A stretch of DNA of 64,000 nucleotides from Cyclobacteriaceae bacterium. GTDB taxonomy: Bacteria; Bacteroidota; Bacteroidia; Cytophagales; Cyclobacteriaceae. Both the position numbers and the translations under genes were made by a program. Positions 43,080 through 52,197 of the stretch are shown here, one piece after another. Position 1 is the stretch's first letter; each line of letters begins with the position of its first letter. The stretch lies in the NCBI GenBank assembly GCA_016787755.1, contig JAEUUA010000004.1, positions 186,001 through 250,000 on the forward strand, written 5' to 3'. The notes under the pieces are model-generated. The model was not told where the DNA came from. It saw only the letters and a program-made list of their open reading frames with translations, and searched no databases.

Positions 43080-43556
43080 TTAAAGGGTAAATTTAAATAC
43101 CCAGTCTCCTGAAACTACTCCGGTTCTTCCAGAATAACCAGTCCCAGTAAAATTGAAACTAATTGTGAGTGTAGATTCTGTAACGGAATAGGTCATGGCT
43201 AATTCATCTGCCGTTCCCTTATCGCGAATCATTTGAGTTTCGACAGCAGTACCAAAGTCCCATTTACCAGATGCCTTCCAAGGACTTAAGCTTGGTCGTC
43301 CTGAAGTTGCATAATCAAAAGGAGGAGTTCCTTTTGTACCAGAGAACGTAATCTGAAACCCGGGGTAATCCCCTGTTTTATCTACACCATCTAAAGTAAC
43401 AGAATTTGCTACGGTATTTATTTTCCAGGTCTTCTTTAATTTATCGAATTGAACATCGGCTATCGGTTCTGGGTCGCCCCCTTTACCCTTACATCCTGCA
43501 TAGGTCAACAGCACAGCCGTAATTGAAATAAGAGATAGTATTCTAAGTACTTTCAT
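43080..43556 (-). CDS. Lipoprotein with lipocalin-like pattern, function unknown
   Basis: A 158-residue protein with a lipoprotein signal (MKVLRILSLISITAVLLTYAGC). The mature part opens LKKTWKINTVANSVTLDG and continues with regular short strands (YPGFQITFSG, LTISFNFTG, WVFKFTL). The KxWKI opening and strand spacing resemble lipocalin-like Bacteroidota lipoproteins. There is no functional evidence. It is a single gene between mutS2 and the lipid A block. Confidence 0.78.
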   Translation of the reverse strand: MKVLRILSLISITAVLLTYAGCKGKGGDPEPIADVQFDKLKKTWKINTVANSVTLDGVDKTGDYPGFQITFSGTKGTPPFDYATSGRPSLSPWKASGKWDFGTAVETQMIRDKGTADELAMTYSVTESTLTISFNFTGTGYSGRTGVVSGDWVFKFTL

Positions 43557-43651
43557 TGTTTTTGATTTAAAATCATCCTAAACATAGCAAAATGGCTTTT
43601 CTAAAAAAAATGAAGCCAGAAAAGTTAGCGGTTAATGATGGGTTTTAACTA

Positions 43652-44278
43652 TTAGTAACCCTTTTTATACGCCAGAATATCAATTTTTTGAGCGTCTTGA
43701 GGATACTCATGCTCCTGGTTAGAGGCAATGAAGACAAGAGTCTCAGCCGGCAGTTGGTCACGATGAGTTATGTACCACTCAATTGATTTGTTGTCAAAAT
43801 TTGTGGTGGGTTCATCAAGGAACAAAAGGTCGGCTTGAGCGTATAGGGCCAACCCTAATTTAAGTCGTTGCCTCATGCCCGAGGAAAAATTTGCTATGGC
43901 TTTATCTTTGGCTCGGGGCAATTCGAAAATCTCAATTAGTTCTTCGGTCGTTTTGTGGTTACGGGCTTTCTTAAATTTGAAATGAAAATTTATCATTTCG
44001 GTAAGGGTAAACTCATCAATCAAATCCATATAGGGTGTTGCAATGGAAATGTGCCTGAAGATTTCATCGAGCGGAATTTCTTTGCCATCTTTTTCATACA
44101 CCACATTTCCCAGGCTCGGTAGCATTTGTCCCCATAAAACCTGCATTAATGTTGACTTCCCTGAACCATTGGGCCCAACGATGGCATATGAATTTGGTGA
44201 TGAGAACTGAAAAGTTAAATCTTTAAAAATCCATTCGCGGTTAAACCGCTTGCTTAGATTTTTTGTGATGAGCTTCAT
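43652..44278 (-). CDS. Solo ABC transporter ATP-binding protein
   Basis: A 208-residue ABC ATPase. Walker A is GPNGSGKST (residues 35-43), and Walker B is LLFLDEPTTNFD. The signature loop reads FSSGMRQR in place of LSGGQ, as in many exporter-type ATPases. No permease is encoded beside it. It overlaps lpxA by 4 bases, so it is coexpressed with lipid A synthesis and might serve an envelope export step; this is inference. Confidence 0.9.
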   Translation of the reverse strand: MKLITKNLSKRFNREWIFKDLTFQFSSPNSYAIVGPNGSGKSTLMQVLWGQMLPSLGNVVYEKDGKEIPLDEIFRHISIATPYMDLIDEFTLTEMINFHFKFKKARNHKTTEELIEIFELPRAKDKAIANFSSGMRQRLKLGLALYAQADLLFLDEPTTNFDNKSIEWYITHRDQLPAETLVFIASNQEHEYPQDAQKIDILAYKKGY

Positions 44279-45075
44279 TCAAATGCAGCGGTGTTGGCTG
44301 AAAAACCTTTCATAACTCCACGTTCGCTGGTGCGAATGAATGACACGATATAATCTCTTTCAGTGCTTGAAGGTAATTCATTTTCTACCAGGTCGAGGGC
44401 TTTAGAATTATTTAACCCTTTCAAAAAAATGTATCGATACACTTCCTGTATCTCTCCAATTTTTTCGGCTGAGAATCCGCGCCTGCGAAGCCCTACCGTA
44501 TTTACGCCTGCATAGGTAAGTGGCTCGCGTGCAGCTTTGGTATAAGGAGGCACATCTTTACGCACCAACGATCCGCCTGAAATCATCACATGTGAACCTA
44601 CTTTCACAAATTGGTGAAGAGCACTTGCACCTCCAATGATTGCCCAGTCCTCAATGGTTACATGTCCCGCTACCTGAACGGTGTTGGCTAAAATACAATG
44701 ATTGCCAACGGTACAGTCATGGGCAATATGCACATAGGCCATCAAGAGGCAATCACTACCCACGATCGTTTTGAATTTATCAGAGGTTCCTTTGCTGATC
44801 GTAACAAATTCCCGGATAACGGTGTTGTCGCCAATAAAGGTTTCGGTTTCCTCCCCAGCAAATTTTAAATCTTGCGGAACCGCTGAGATCGAGGCACCTG
44901 GAAATATTTTCACATTCTTTCCGATTCGCGCGCCTTCCCATATTACTGCGTTGGGTCCAATCCAGGAGTTATCCCCAATCTCCACATTCGCTTTGATGGT
45001 AGCGAAGGGTTCTATACTTACGTTGGTGCCAATTTTCGCCTCTGGGTGAACGTTGGCTAAGGGATGATAGCTCAT
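44275..45075 (-). CDS. lpxA: UDP-N-acetylglucosamine acyltransferase
   Basis: A 266-residue left-handed beta-helix protein with many hexapeptide repeats (IGTNVSIEPFATIKANVEIG and on). The catalytic histidine region is VHIAHDCTVGNHC, and GVNTVGLRRRGFS is the conserved start of the C-terminal helical domain. It catalyses the first step of lipid A synthesis. It overlaps lpxC/fabZ and the ABC gene by 4 bases each. Confidence 0.96.
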   Translation of the reverse strand: MSYHPLANVHPEAKIGTNVSIEPFATIKANVEIGDNSWIGPNAVIWEGARIGKNVKIFPGASISAVPQDLKFAGEETETFIGDNTVIREFVTISKGTSDKFKTIVGSDCLLMAYVHIAHDCTVGNHCILANTVQVAGHVTIEDWAIIGGASALHQFVKVGSHVMISGGSLVRKDVPPYTKAAREPLTYAGVNTVGLRRRGFSAEKIGEIQEVYRYIFLKGLNNSKALDLVENELPSSTERDYIVSFIRTSERGVMKGFSANTAAFE

Positions 45076-46472
45076 GAATCTTTACGGACAATACTTGCGG
45101 TCATAGAACCTTCACACACGAGACTGTTACCTACATAAGCACGTCCGTACATTTTAGCGATCCCTCTTTTTATGGGTGCAATTAAATCACATTGGATAAC
45201 AAGTGTATCGCCAGGCAAAACCATTTTTCTAAATCTAAAATTTTCAATTCCTAAAAAATACGTCCAATAATTTTCTGGATCAGGCACTGTGTTTAACACA
45301 AGAATTCCTCCGGTTTGCACCATGGCTTCAACTTGTAACACACCGGGCATAACCGGGTTGCCAGGAAAATGTCCCTGGAAATAGGGCTCATTGAAGGTTA
45401 CATTCTTTACGCAGGCAACTGTCTCATTATCTAAATAAATCACTTTATCAATTAACAAGAATGGATACCGGTGCGGAAGAGTGCCTGTGATCCTGTTTAT
45501 ATCCATTACCGGAGGCAAACTTGGATTATACTTTGGTCTTCCTTTTTTATCATCTTCCTGCATCAGCTTTTTAAGCTTGCGGGCAAACGCAACGTTAGCT
45601 GCGTGACCAGGGCGTGCTGCCAGGATTTGAGCTTTCAAAGGTCTTCCGGCCAACGCTAAATCACCAATAATATCGAGGAGTTTATGGCGTGCAGGCTCGT
45701 TGTTATAGCGCAGTTCTATATTGTTAAGGATGCCTTCTTTTTTAACTTCTACACGCGGCTTGCCGAGCATCTTGGCAATGTTTTCCAATTCATGATTTTC
45801 AACAACGCGGTCAACAATTACGATAGCGTTATTAAGATCCCCACCTTTAATTAGGTTGTTTTTGTAAAGCATTTCCAACTCATGCAAAAAACAAAAGGTA
45901 CGGCAGGAAGCAATCTCTTTTTCAAATTGACGAATGTTGGTGATCGATGCATGCTGACTTCCTAAAACAGGTGAGTTATAGTCAATCATTACCGTTACCC
46001 GATAATCATCCAATGGCAAGGCAGCTATTTCAACATTGCGGGCAGCTTCCCGATAAAAGATACTATCCTGAACTTCAAAAAAGTCGCGTAGGGCATTTTG
46101 CTCTTCGGTCTCAGCCTCTTTCAAAACATTAACAAACTGTATGGAGCTGCCATCCATAATGGGTGCTTCAGGTCCATCCAGTTGAATCAACACATTATCA
46201 ATTTCAAGACCCACTAAGGCTGCTAAAGTGTGTTCAATCGTACTTACCCGTGCTCCGCTTTGTTCAATGGTAGTTCCTCGGGAAACATCCACTACGCGGT
46301 CACAATCTGCATCAATAATGGGCGAGCCCGGTAAATCAATTCGTTGGAATTTAATTCCATGATTTGGCTTGGCGGGGAGGAAGGTCATATTAGTTTGCAC
46401 CCCCGTATGGAGCCCAACCCCGGATAAGGTCACCGATTTCTTAATGGTTTGTTGCTTGTGATTGAGCTTCAT
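45072..46472 (-). CDS. lpxC: Bifunctional LpxC deacetylase / FabZ dehydratase
   Basis: A 466-residue fusion. The N-terminal LpxC part (to about residue 305) has the zinc-binding STIEHTLAAL and PARHKLLDIIGDLAL. The C-terminal FabZ hot-dog domain has LPHRYPFLLIDKV and GHFPGNPVMPGVLQVEAM. I start at the ATG at 46472 (MKLNHKQQTIKKSVTLSG), which fits the family, not the upstream in-frame codon at 46487. LpxC commits lipid A synthesis, and FabZ competes for the same 3-hydroxyacyl-ACP pool in fatty acid synthesis. The fusion is common in Bacteroidota. Confidence 0.96.
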   Translation of the reverse strand: MKLNHKQQTIKKSVTLSGVGLHTGVQTNMTFLPAKPNHGIKFQRIDLPGSPIIDADCDRVVDVSRGTTIEQSGARVSTIEHTLAALVGLEIDNVLIQLDGPEAPIMDGSSIQFVNVLKEAETEEQNALRDFFEVQDSIFYREAARNVEIAALPLDDYRVTVMIDYNSPVLGSQHASITNIRQFEKEIASCRTFCFLHELEMLYKNNLIKGGDLNNAIVIVDRVVENHELENIAKMLGKPRVEVKKEGILNNIELRYNNEPARHKLLDIIGDLALAGRPLKAQILAARPGHAANVAFARKLKKLMQEDDKKGRPKYNPSLPPVMDINRITGTLPHRYPFLLIDKVIYLDNETVACVKNVTFNEPYFQGHFPGNPVMPGVLQVEAMVQTGGILVLNTVPDPENYWTYFLGIENFRFRKMVLPGDTLVIQCDLIAPIKRGIAKMYGRAYVGNSLVCEGSMTASIVRKDS

Positions 46473-46602
46473 ATTAAAAGGGGGCAAATTTAAACCCGAT
46501 TAGATGGATTATCAAGAAAGGGAACGATTGTTAGCAAAGGATGCATTTTTGACCCTTAATCCAATCATTTTTATTCGAATTTTACTATGAATCGGTCTGG
46601 AT

Positions 46603-47655
46603 TCAATTCTCGGAAACACCCGATCTGCTCATCCTTTCTTCAAGTTGTCTCAGGCGAGTATTAAGATCTGGTAATTGTTTGAAGACTGCATATGATTTGA
46701 AGTAGTCTTTAATATCGACTGCCGGGTATCCAATTAGACGTTCACCTTCATCTTTTATCGATTTAGAGATGCCAGCCTGAGCCCCAATGCTGGTATTGTT
46801 TGCAATAACCAAATGGCCGGCAATACCTACCTGACCTGCCAATACGCAATTCTCGCCAATCTTCGTTGAACCTGAAATTCCAGTTTGGGCAGCTATTACA
46901 GTATTTTTTCCAATTTCTACGTTATGCGCAATCTGGATTAGGTTATCCATTTTTACACCTTTCCGGATGATCGTTGAATCACCAAACATCGTAGCACAAT
47001 CAATTACTGAATTGGCTCCAATAGTTACATTGTCCTCAATCAGTACATTGCCAAGTTGAGGAATGGTCTTGTACGTTTTATCTTCCTGAGGAGCAAATCC
47101 AAAACCATCACTTCCGATAACCGCACCGGCATGGATAACGCAGTTATTACCAATATGTGTATCAGCATATAATTTCACGTTTGCATGTAAGATGGTGTTG
47201 TTCCCGATCACAACGTTATCACCAACATAAACATGCGGATATATCTTTACATTATCCCCAATCCTCACATTACTTCCGATATAAGAAAACGCTCCACGGT
47301 AAATGTTTTGTCCGATAACAGATTTCTCACCCAAGTAAGAGGGCTCTTCAATGCCGGATTTTTGAAATGAGATAAGTTTATGATATTCTTCCAGCAATAA
47401 TGTGAAACTATTGTAGGGATCATCTACCAGGATAAGTGACGAGTTGATATTTTTTTTGCCCTGGAAATCTTTTTTTACAATAACAGCACTTGCTTGTGTG
47501 GTATAAATGAATTGCTCATATTTTGGATTGGAGAGAAAAGCGATCTGCCCCTTTTTTGCATCCTGGATTTTGGCAAGCATGTTTATCTTTGCCGTGCCAT
47601 CACCTTTCACCTCACCCCCCAACATGGTGGCTATTTGAGCGATGCTAAACTCCAT
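46603..47655 (-). CDS. lpxD: UDP-3-O-acyl-glucosamine N-acyltransferase
   Basis: A 350-residue protein. The N-terminal uridine-binding domain (FSIAQIATMLGGEVKGDG, IAFLSNPKYEQF) is followed by a hexapeptide beta-helix with the catalytic region NLIQIAHNVEIG and the conserved GSDGFGFAPQ. A C-terminal helix ends RQLEERMSRSG. It adds the N-linked acyl chain in lipid A synthesis. It lies 130 bases upstream of lpxC/fabZ on the minus strand. Confidence 0.96.
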   Translation of the reverse strand: MEFSIAQIATMLGGEVKGDGTAKINMLAKIQDAKKGQIAFLSNPKYEQFIYTTQASAVIVKKDFQGKKNINSSLILVDDPYNSFTLLLEEYHKLISFQKSGIEEPSYLGEKSVIGQNIYRGAFSYIGSNVRIGDNVKIYPHVYVGDNVVIGNNTILHANVKLYADTHIGNNCVIHAGAVIGSDGFGFAPQEDKTYKTIPQLGNVLIEDNVTIGANSVIDCATMFGDSTIIRKGVKMDNLIQIAHNVEIGKNTVIAAQTGISGSTKIGENCVLAGQVGIAGHLVIANNTSIGAQAGISKSIKDEGERLIGYPAVDIKDYFKSYAVFKQLPDLNTRLRQLEERMSRSGVSEN

Positions 47656-47695
47656 ATCTTATCTGTGTAAATTTGAATGGTGAATTTTTGGGTCT

Positions 47696-48925
47696 CTACA
47701 AAGATACATTTTTGGGCCAGCATAAATAGTTTTTCTCTACGATTTTGCTAATCGCCTTAATACTGGGTAAATCAGAGGCATGCGCAATGTCCAGTATCTC
47801 ACCTTTCTTGGTTAGAATATTTATTGATTTTCCGCCTGAAACATACGCTTCATTGCTTACCGTACCTAAAGAGTATAAATAATTGGTGTCTTTTCGCAAG
47901 ATTCCATATACCTGATGGATTTCTTGCCTTACCTTTTCTACTGCACTTTTCTTTATAGGGTCAGTGGATAAAATTATTTGAAAAAGTTCACGCTGTAAAA
48001 GCCGGTTGCATAACCCAGTCAGAATTGGATCGGCATGATTGCGCCAGCATTTTATTGCTCCCCAAATGTCGTTGTCGTCCATTTGACCAAAAAGATCGAG
48101 CAATGCATGATTCTCATTGAAGTCAGATAACTTATGATTATTCAATAAGAAATTACCCAATGCATCTGTGGTAGTTAGCTTTTCACCTGCTCGCAATAAA
48201 TATTGAGCTCGTCTGATAATGTTCACCATCATACGCTCCGCACTAAGGGCGGTCTTGTGTAAATACACTTGCCAATACATAAGTCTCCGCGAATGCAAAA
48301 AACTTTCTATGCTATAGATTCCCTTTTCTTCTACAACCAATTGATCATTATGAACATTTAACATAGCGATAATGCGATCCACACCTATCGTGCCCTCCAT
48401 CACTCCCGTAAAAAAGCTATCACGCTTTAAGTAATCCAGTCGATCAATGTCTAACTGGCTGCTTATAAGTTGGTGAAAGAATTTCCGTGAATAACTGTTT
48501 CGAAAAAATTGAATGGCCAGATCCAGGGCTCCGTTAAACTCTTTATTGATTTCTCGCATGAAGAGATAGGAGATGCTTTCATGCTTTATGTCTTGAAGTA
48601 AAGTTTCTTCCAACGCATGCGAAAGTGGCCCATGGCCAATATCATGAAGTAAGATGGCGACAAGGGAAGCTTCTTCTTCTTTTGCACTAATTTCAATTCC
48701 TTTTAGTTGAAGGTTTTTAATAACCCGACTCATTAAATGCATGGCCCCTAACGCATGATGAAAGCGTGTATGTAAAGCTCCTGGGTACACGAGATCACTA
48801 AGGCCCAACTGTTTTATATACCGCAGCCGTTGGAAGTAAGGATGTTGAATCAAGTCATGGATCAAATCGCTCTGAATCGAGATGAATCCGTAGACGGGGT
48901 CGTTAATGATTTTCTTTTTATTCAA
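47696..48925 (-). CDS. HD-domain phosphohydrolase
   Basis: An HD-superfamily protein of about 409 residues. Metal-ligand motifs are TRFHHALGAMHLM and LLHDIGHGPLSHALE. The family usually begins NKKKIINDPVYGF, so I place the start at the in-frame TTG at 48925; a TTG at 48991 would add 22 residues and overlap porX by 6 bases. No in-frame ATG exists near either. Relatives hydrolyse dNTPs or nucleotides, but the substrate is not known here. It precedes lpxD in the same direction. Confidence 0.88.
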   Translation of the reverse strand: MNKKKIINDPVYGFISIQSDLIHDLIQHPYFQRLRYIKQLGLSDLVYPGALHTRFHHALGAMHLMSRVIKNLQLKGIEISAKEEEASLVAILLHDIGHGPLSHALEETLLQDIKHESISYLFMREINKEFNGALDLAIQFFRNSYSRKFFHQLISSQLDIDRLDYLKRDSFFTGVMEGTIGVDRIIAMLNVHNDQLVVEEKGIYSIESFLHSRRLMYWQVYLHKTALSAERMMVNIIRRAQYLLRAGEKLTTTDALGNFLLNNHKLSDFNENHALLDLFGQMDDNDIWGAIKCWRNHADPILTGLCNRLLQRELFQIILSTDPIKKSAVEKVRQEIHQVYGILRKDTNYLYSLGTVSNEAYVSGGKSINILTKKGEILDIAHASDLPSIKAISKIVEKNYLCWPKNVSL

Positions 48926-48985
48926 ACGATCAATTGAGATTGGACGTATAAACCGTACCTTAGAAAGATTTTTATTCCTAATTAC

Positions 48986-50545
48986 ATGCAAAGATATAGC
49001 ATTTTGTGGGCGGATGATGAGATTGATTTACTGAAACCGCATATTTTGTTTCTGCAACAGCGCGGGTATGACATCACCCCTGTCAATAATGGCTCTGAGG
49101 CCGTTGAACTCAGCGAAGCGAAACATTTCGATATTGTTTTTTTAGATGAACACATGCCGGGCATGTCTGGGTTAGAGGCATTGAGTCAAATCAAAAATCA
49201 TAAGCCCAATCTCCCCATTATCATGATTACCAAAAATGAGGAGGAGAAGATTATGGAGGATGCGATCGGGGCAAAGATTGACGATTACCTGATCAAACCC
49301 ATCAACCCGAGTCAAATCCTATTGGCCATTAAAAAGATACTCGACAATAAGCGGCTGGTGATTGAAAAAACAAACTCCAGTTACCAACAAGAGTTTCAGA
49401 AAATCAGTACAGCCTTTTTGGACGACATGAATCATGAACAATGGGCTGATATTTACAAGAAGTTAGTTTTTTGGGAACTTCAAATGGAAGAGGCTGATAA
49501 CCGCGATATGGGCGAAGTGCTGGAGATGCAAAAGGTAGAAGCCAACCTAAATTTTTGCAGGTTTATAAAACGGAATTATGAAAATTGGTTGAATAATACC
49601 AATGTGGAAAAGCCCCTTCTTTCTCACCAATTAATGAAGAAAAAGGTCTTTCCTGAACTGAAACCCGGGGAACCAACTTTTTTCATACTCATTGATAACC
49701 TTCGGTTTGATCAATGGAAAACCATTGAGCCGGTGCTGGCCGAATATTTTAATGTGGATAAAGAAGAATCTTATTACTCGATTCTTCCTACTACGACTGC
49801 CTATTCGCGCAATGCCATTTTTTCGGGTCTCATGCCTTCGGAGATGGCGAAAACTAATCCTGATTTGTGGGTGGGAGAGGATGAAGACGAATCGAAAAAT
49901 AATTTTGAAGATGACTTTTTAGCCAAGCAGATTCGTAAGAATAATCTGAATATAAAATTCTCTTACAATAAAATAAAAAAGCAGGAAGAAGGTAGGGATC
50001 TGGCTGATTCCATTAATAATTTATTTCATAATGATTTGAATGTAATCGTCTATAATTTTGTAGATATGCTTTCGCATGCACGCACTGATATGGCGATGAT
50101 CCGCGAACTGGCTCCAGACGAATCGGCCTATCGCTCGATTACCAAATCGTGGTTTATTCATTCGCCCTTAATGGACATTCTAAGAAAAATTTCAGATAAA
50201 AAGGCTAAGGTGATTATTACAACGGATCATGGAACCATTCGCGTAAAGCGACCTTTCAAAATTGTGGGCGACAAAAGTGTGAATTCAAATTTGAGATACA
50301 AGCAAGGCAAGAACTTAGGTTTTTCAGGGGACAAGGTTTTTGAGGCGCCTAAGCCAGAACGTTTTTTTCTACCCAAAACCAACGTATCGACCTCTTATGT
50401 GTTTGCTATTGAAGATCAGTTTTTTGCATACCCTAATAATTATAATTATTACGTGAATTTTTATAAAGACACGTTTCAACATGGTGGGGTAAGCCTGGAA
50501 GAGATAATCATTCCTTTTATTTTATTATCTTCGAAGAATGCCTGA
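48986..50545 (+). CDS. porX: Type IX secretion response regulator PorX (receiver plus PglZ-type domain)
   Basis: A 519-residue two-domain protein. The receiver domain (1 to about 118) has the acidic pair D10-D11, phospho-acceptor D54 in FLDEHMPGMSG, T82 and K104. The alkaline-phosphatase-like PglZ domain spans about 225-515, with FILIDNLRFDQWK, LPTTTAYSRNAIFSG and IITTDHGTIRV supplying metal ligands. PorX with sensor PorY controls type IX secretion genes and hydrolyses cyclic oligonucleotides in studied species. No porY or T9SS structural gene is in the window. The start is 61 bases from the HD gene start, divergent; tsaE overlaps its end by 8 bases. Confidence 0.95.
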   Translation: MQRYSILWADDEIDLLKPHILFLQQRGYDITPVNNGSEAVELSEAKHFDIVFLDEHMPGMSGLEALSQIKNHKPNLPIIMITKNEEEKIMEDAIGAKIDDYLIKPINPSQILLAIKKILDNKRLVIEKTNSSYQQEFQKISTAFLDDMNHEQWADIYKKLVFWELQMEEADNRDMGEVLEMQKVEANLNFCRFIKRNYENWLNNTNVEKPLLSHQLMKKKVFPELKPGEPTFFILIDNLRFDQWKTIEPVLAEYFNVDKEESYYSILPTTTAYSRNAIFSGLMPSEMAKTNPDLWVGEDEDESKNNFEDDFLAKQIRKNNLNIKFSYNKIKKQEEGRDLADSINNLFHNDLNVIVYNFVDMLSHARTDMAMIRELAPDESAYRSITKSWFIHSPLMDILRKISDKKAKVIITTDHGTIRVKRPFKIVGDKSVNSNLRYKQGKNLGFSGDKVFEAPKPERFFLPKTNVSTSYVFAIEDQFFAYPNNYNYYVNFYKDTFQHGGVSLEEIIIPFILLSSKNA

Positions 50546-50981
50546 ACAGTGGAAACTGTTGCACGAGAGCTCATTAACGTTAAGTGATTTACCTGTTGCG
50601 GCAAAGCAATTAGTGAATCTTAGTAAAGGGCAAGTTGTTTGGCTTTTGCATGGTGAGATGGGTAGTGGAAAAACAACGTTGGTGAAGAGCTTAATGAAGG
50701 AGTTGGGTATCGCTAGCCTGGTAACAAGTCCAACGTTTTCGATTGTGAATGAATATGGGGAGTCAGAAGAGAATACCGTTTATCATTTCGATTTTTATCG
50801 ATTAAAGAATGAAACGGAGGCGTTGGATATCGGCTTTGAAGAATATTTGACTTCCGGAAAGTTATGTTTGATCGAATGGCCGGAAAAAGTGATTAACTTG
50901 TTACCGGAAAAAGTGTTTGAAGTTAAGATTGAGTTTCATGATGCAGTAAGCAGAAAAATATATTTCCGAACTCATGAGTGA
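50538..50981 (+). CDS. tsaE: tRNA t6A biosynthesis ATPase TsaE
   Basis: A 147-residue P-loop protein. Walker A is GEMGSGKTT (residues 39-47), followed by TSPTFSIVNEYGE and YHFDFYRLKNETEALDIGFEEY, all family marks. It works with TsaB and TsaD to make threonylcarbamoyladenosine in tRNA. It overlaps porX and the ald-type gene by 8 bases each. Confidence 0.95.
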   Translation: MPEQWKLLHESSLTLSDLPVAAKQLVNLSKGQVVWLLHGEMGSGKTTLVKSLMKELGIASLVTSPTFSIVNEYGESEENTVYHFDFYRLKNETEALDIGFEEYLTSGKLCLIEWPEKVINLLPEKVFEVKIEFHDAVSRKIYFRTHE

Positions 50982-52197
50982 AAAAAAGAAAACCGGATTT
51001 GAGGCGCTTGCTAAAACAAGTTTGTATCCGCAAGAGCGGCTGCAAAAGGTAAAAAAAGGGAAACACTCTTTTTTGATTGGTTTGCCCAGAGAGGTTTCAC
51101 TTCAGGAAAATCGCATTAGCCTTACCCCCGATGCAGTTGCCCTTTTGGCCAATAATGGTCATGAAGTCATCGTTGAAACCAAAGCCGGGGATGGTTCTAA
51201 ATTTTCTGATAAAGAGTATAGCGAAGCAGGTGCAAAGGTTGTTTATTCGTTAGAGGAGGTGTACAAAGCCGATATTCTCCTTAAGATTGAGCCTCCTTCG
51301 CTGGAAGAAATTGAATATTTCAAACCCGGGCAGACCCTTATCTCGGCTCTTCAGATGGGGCACTTAAAGCAAGACTGCATCAATGCTTTGTTAAAGAAAC
51401 GGGTGACTGCATTGGCCTATGAATTCATAGAGGACAAAGTGGGTGGGATGCCCATTGTAAGGGCAATGAGTGAAATTGCCGGAAGCACGGTCATGCTCAT
51501 TGCAGCAGAATACTTAAGTACGGTTAATAAGGGGAAGGGAATAATCCTTGGCGGAATCACCGGAGTGCCGCCAACCAAAGTAGTTATTATTGGAGCTGGA
51601 ACTGTTGCCGAATATGCGGCAAGAGCAGCACTAAGTTTGGGTGCCGAGATTCAGGTGTTTGATAACCACCTCTACAAACTTAGAAGGATTAAGCACACCC
51701 TGGGTCATCAATTTTACACATCAACGATTGATACAATAACACTCGGTGAAAGCTTACTCAATGCCGATGTTGTCATTGGAGCACTTCGTGCCGAAAAGGG
51801 AAAAGTACGCCATGTCGTTTCGGAGGAAATGGTGAAACGGATGAAACCCGATTCACTGATTATTGATTTGAGTATTGACCAAGGTGGTTGCATTGCCACC
51901 TCTGAGACAACTAGCTTAAATAAACCTGTTTATAGAAAGTATGATATTATTCACTACTGTGTTCCGAATGTGGCATCTCGAGTTGCTAATACAGCGAGCA
52001 CAGCATTAAGCAATATTTTTACCCCAACAATTTTAAGGGCTGCCGAAGAAGGTGGAGTGGAGGAAATGATTTTTTCTCACAAATGGTTTATGAAAGGGGT
52101 TTATACCTACAAAGGAACCTTGACAAATGAATCGATAGCGCGTAAATTCGCGATGAAGTATAAAAATATTGAATTGCTTTTGGCAATTCGGGTATAA
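50974..52197 (+). CDS. ald: Alanine dehydrogenase
   Basis: A 407-residue NAD-dependent enzyme of the alanine dehydrogenase/transhydrogenase alpha family. The substrate domain opens GLPREVSLQENRISLTPDAV, and the NAD domain has VVIIGAGTVAEYAARAALSLG. It interconverts L-alanine and pyruvate with ammonia. An N-terminal extension of about 30 residues precedes the family start. Transhydrogenase alpha is less likely because no beta subunit or membrane part is nearby. Confidence 0.9.
   Translation: MSEKKKTGFEALAKTSLYPQERLQKVKKGKHSFLIGLPREVSLQENRISLTPDAVALLANNGHEVIVETKAGDGSKFSDKEYSEAGAKVVYSLEEVYKADILLKIEPPSLEEIEYFKPGQTLISALQMGHLKQDCINALLKKRVTALAYEFIEDKVGGMPIVRAMSEIAGSTVMLIAAEYLSTVNKGKGIILGGITGVPPTKVVIIGAGTVAEYAARAALSLGAEIQVFDNHLYKLRRIKHTLGHQFYTSTIDTITLGESLLNADVVIGALRAEKGKVRHVVSEEMVKRMKPDSLIIDLSIDQGGCIATSETTSLNKPVYRKYDIIHYCVPNVASRVANTASTALSNIFTPTILRAAEEGGVEEMIFSHKWFMKGVYTYKGTLTNESIARKFAMKYKNIELLLAIRV

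Noticed and set aside
49650-50545. The PglZ domain of porX as part of a BREX phage-defence system
   Set aside because: The domain is fused to a receiver domain and followed by tsaE and ald, the standard porX context. No BREX genes (brxC, pglX, brxL) are present.
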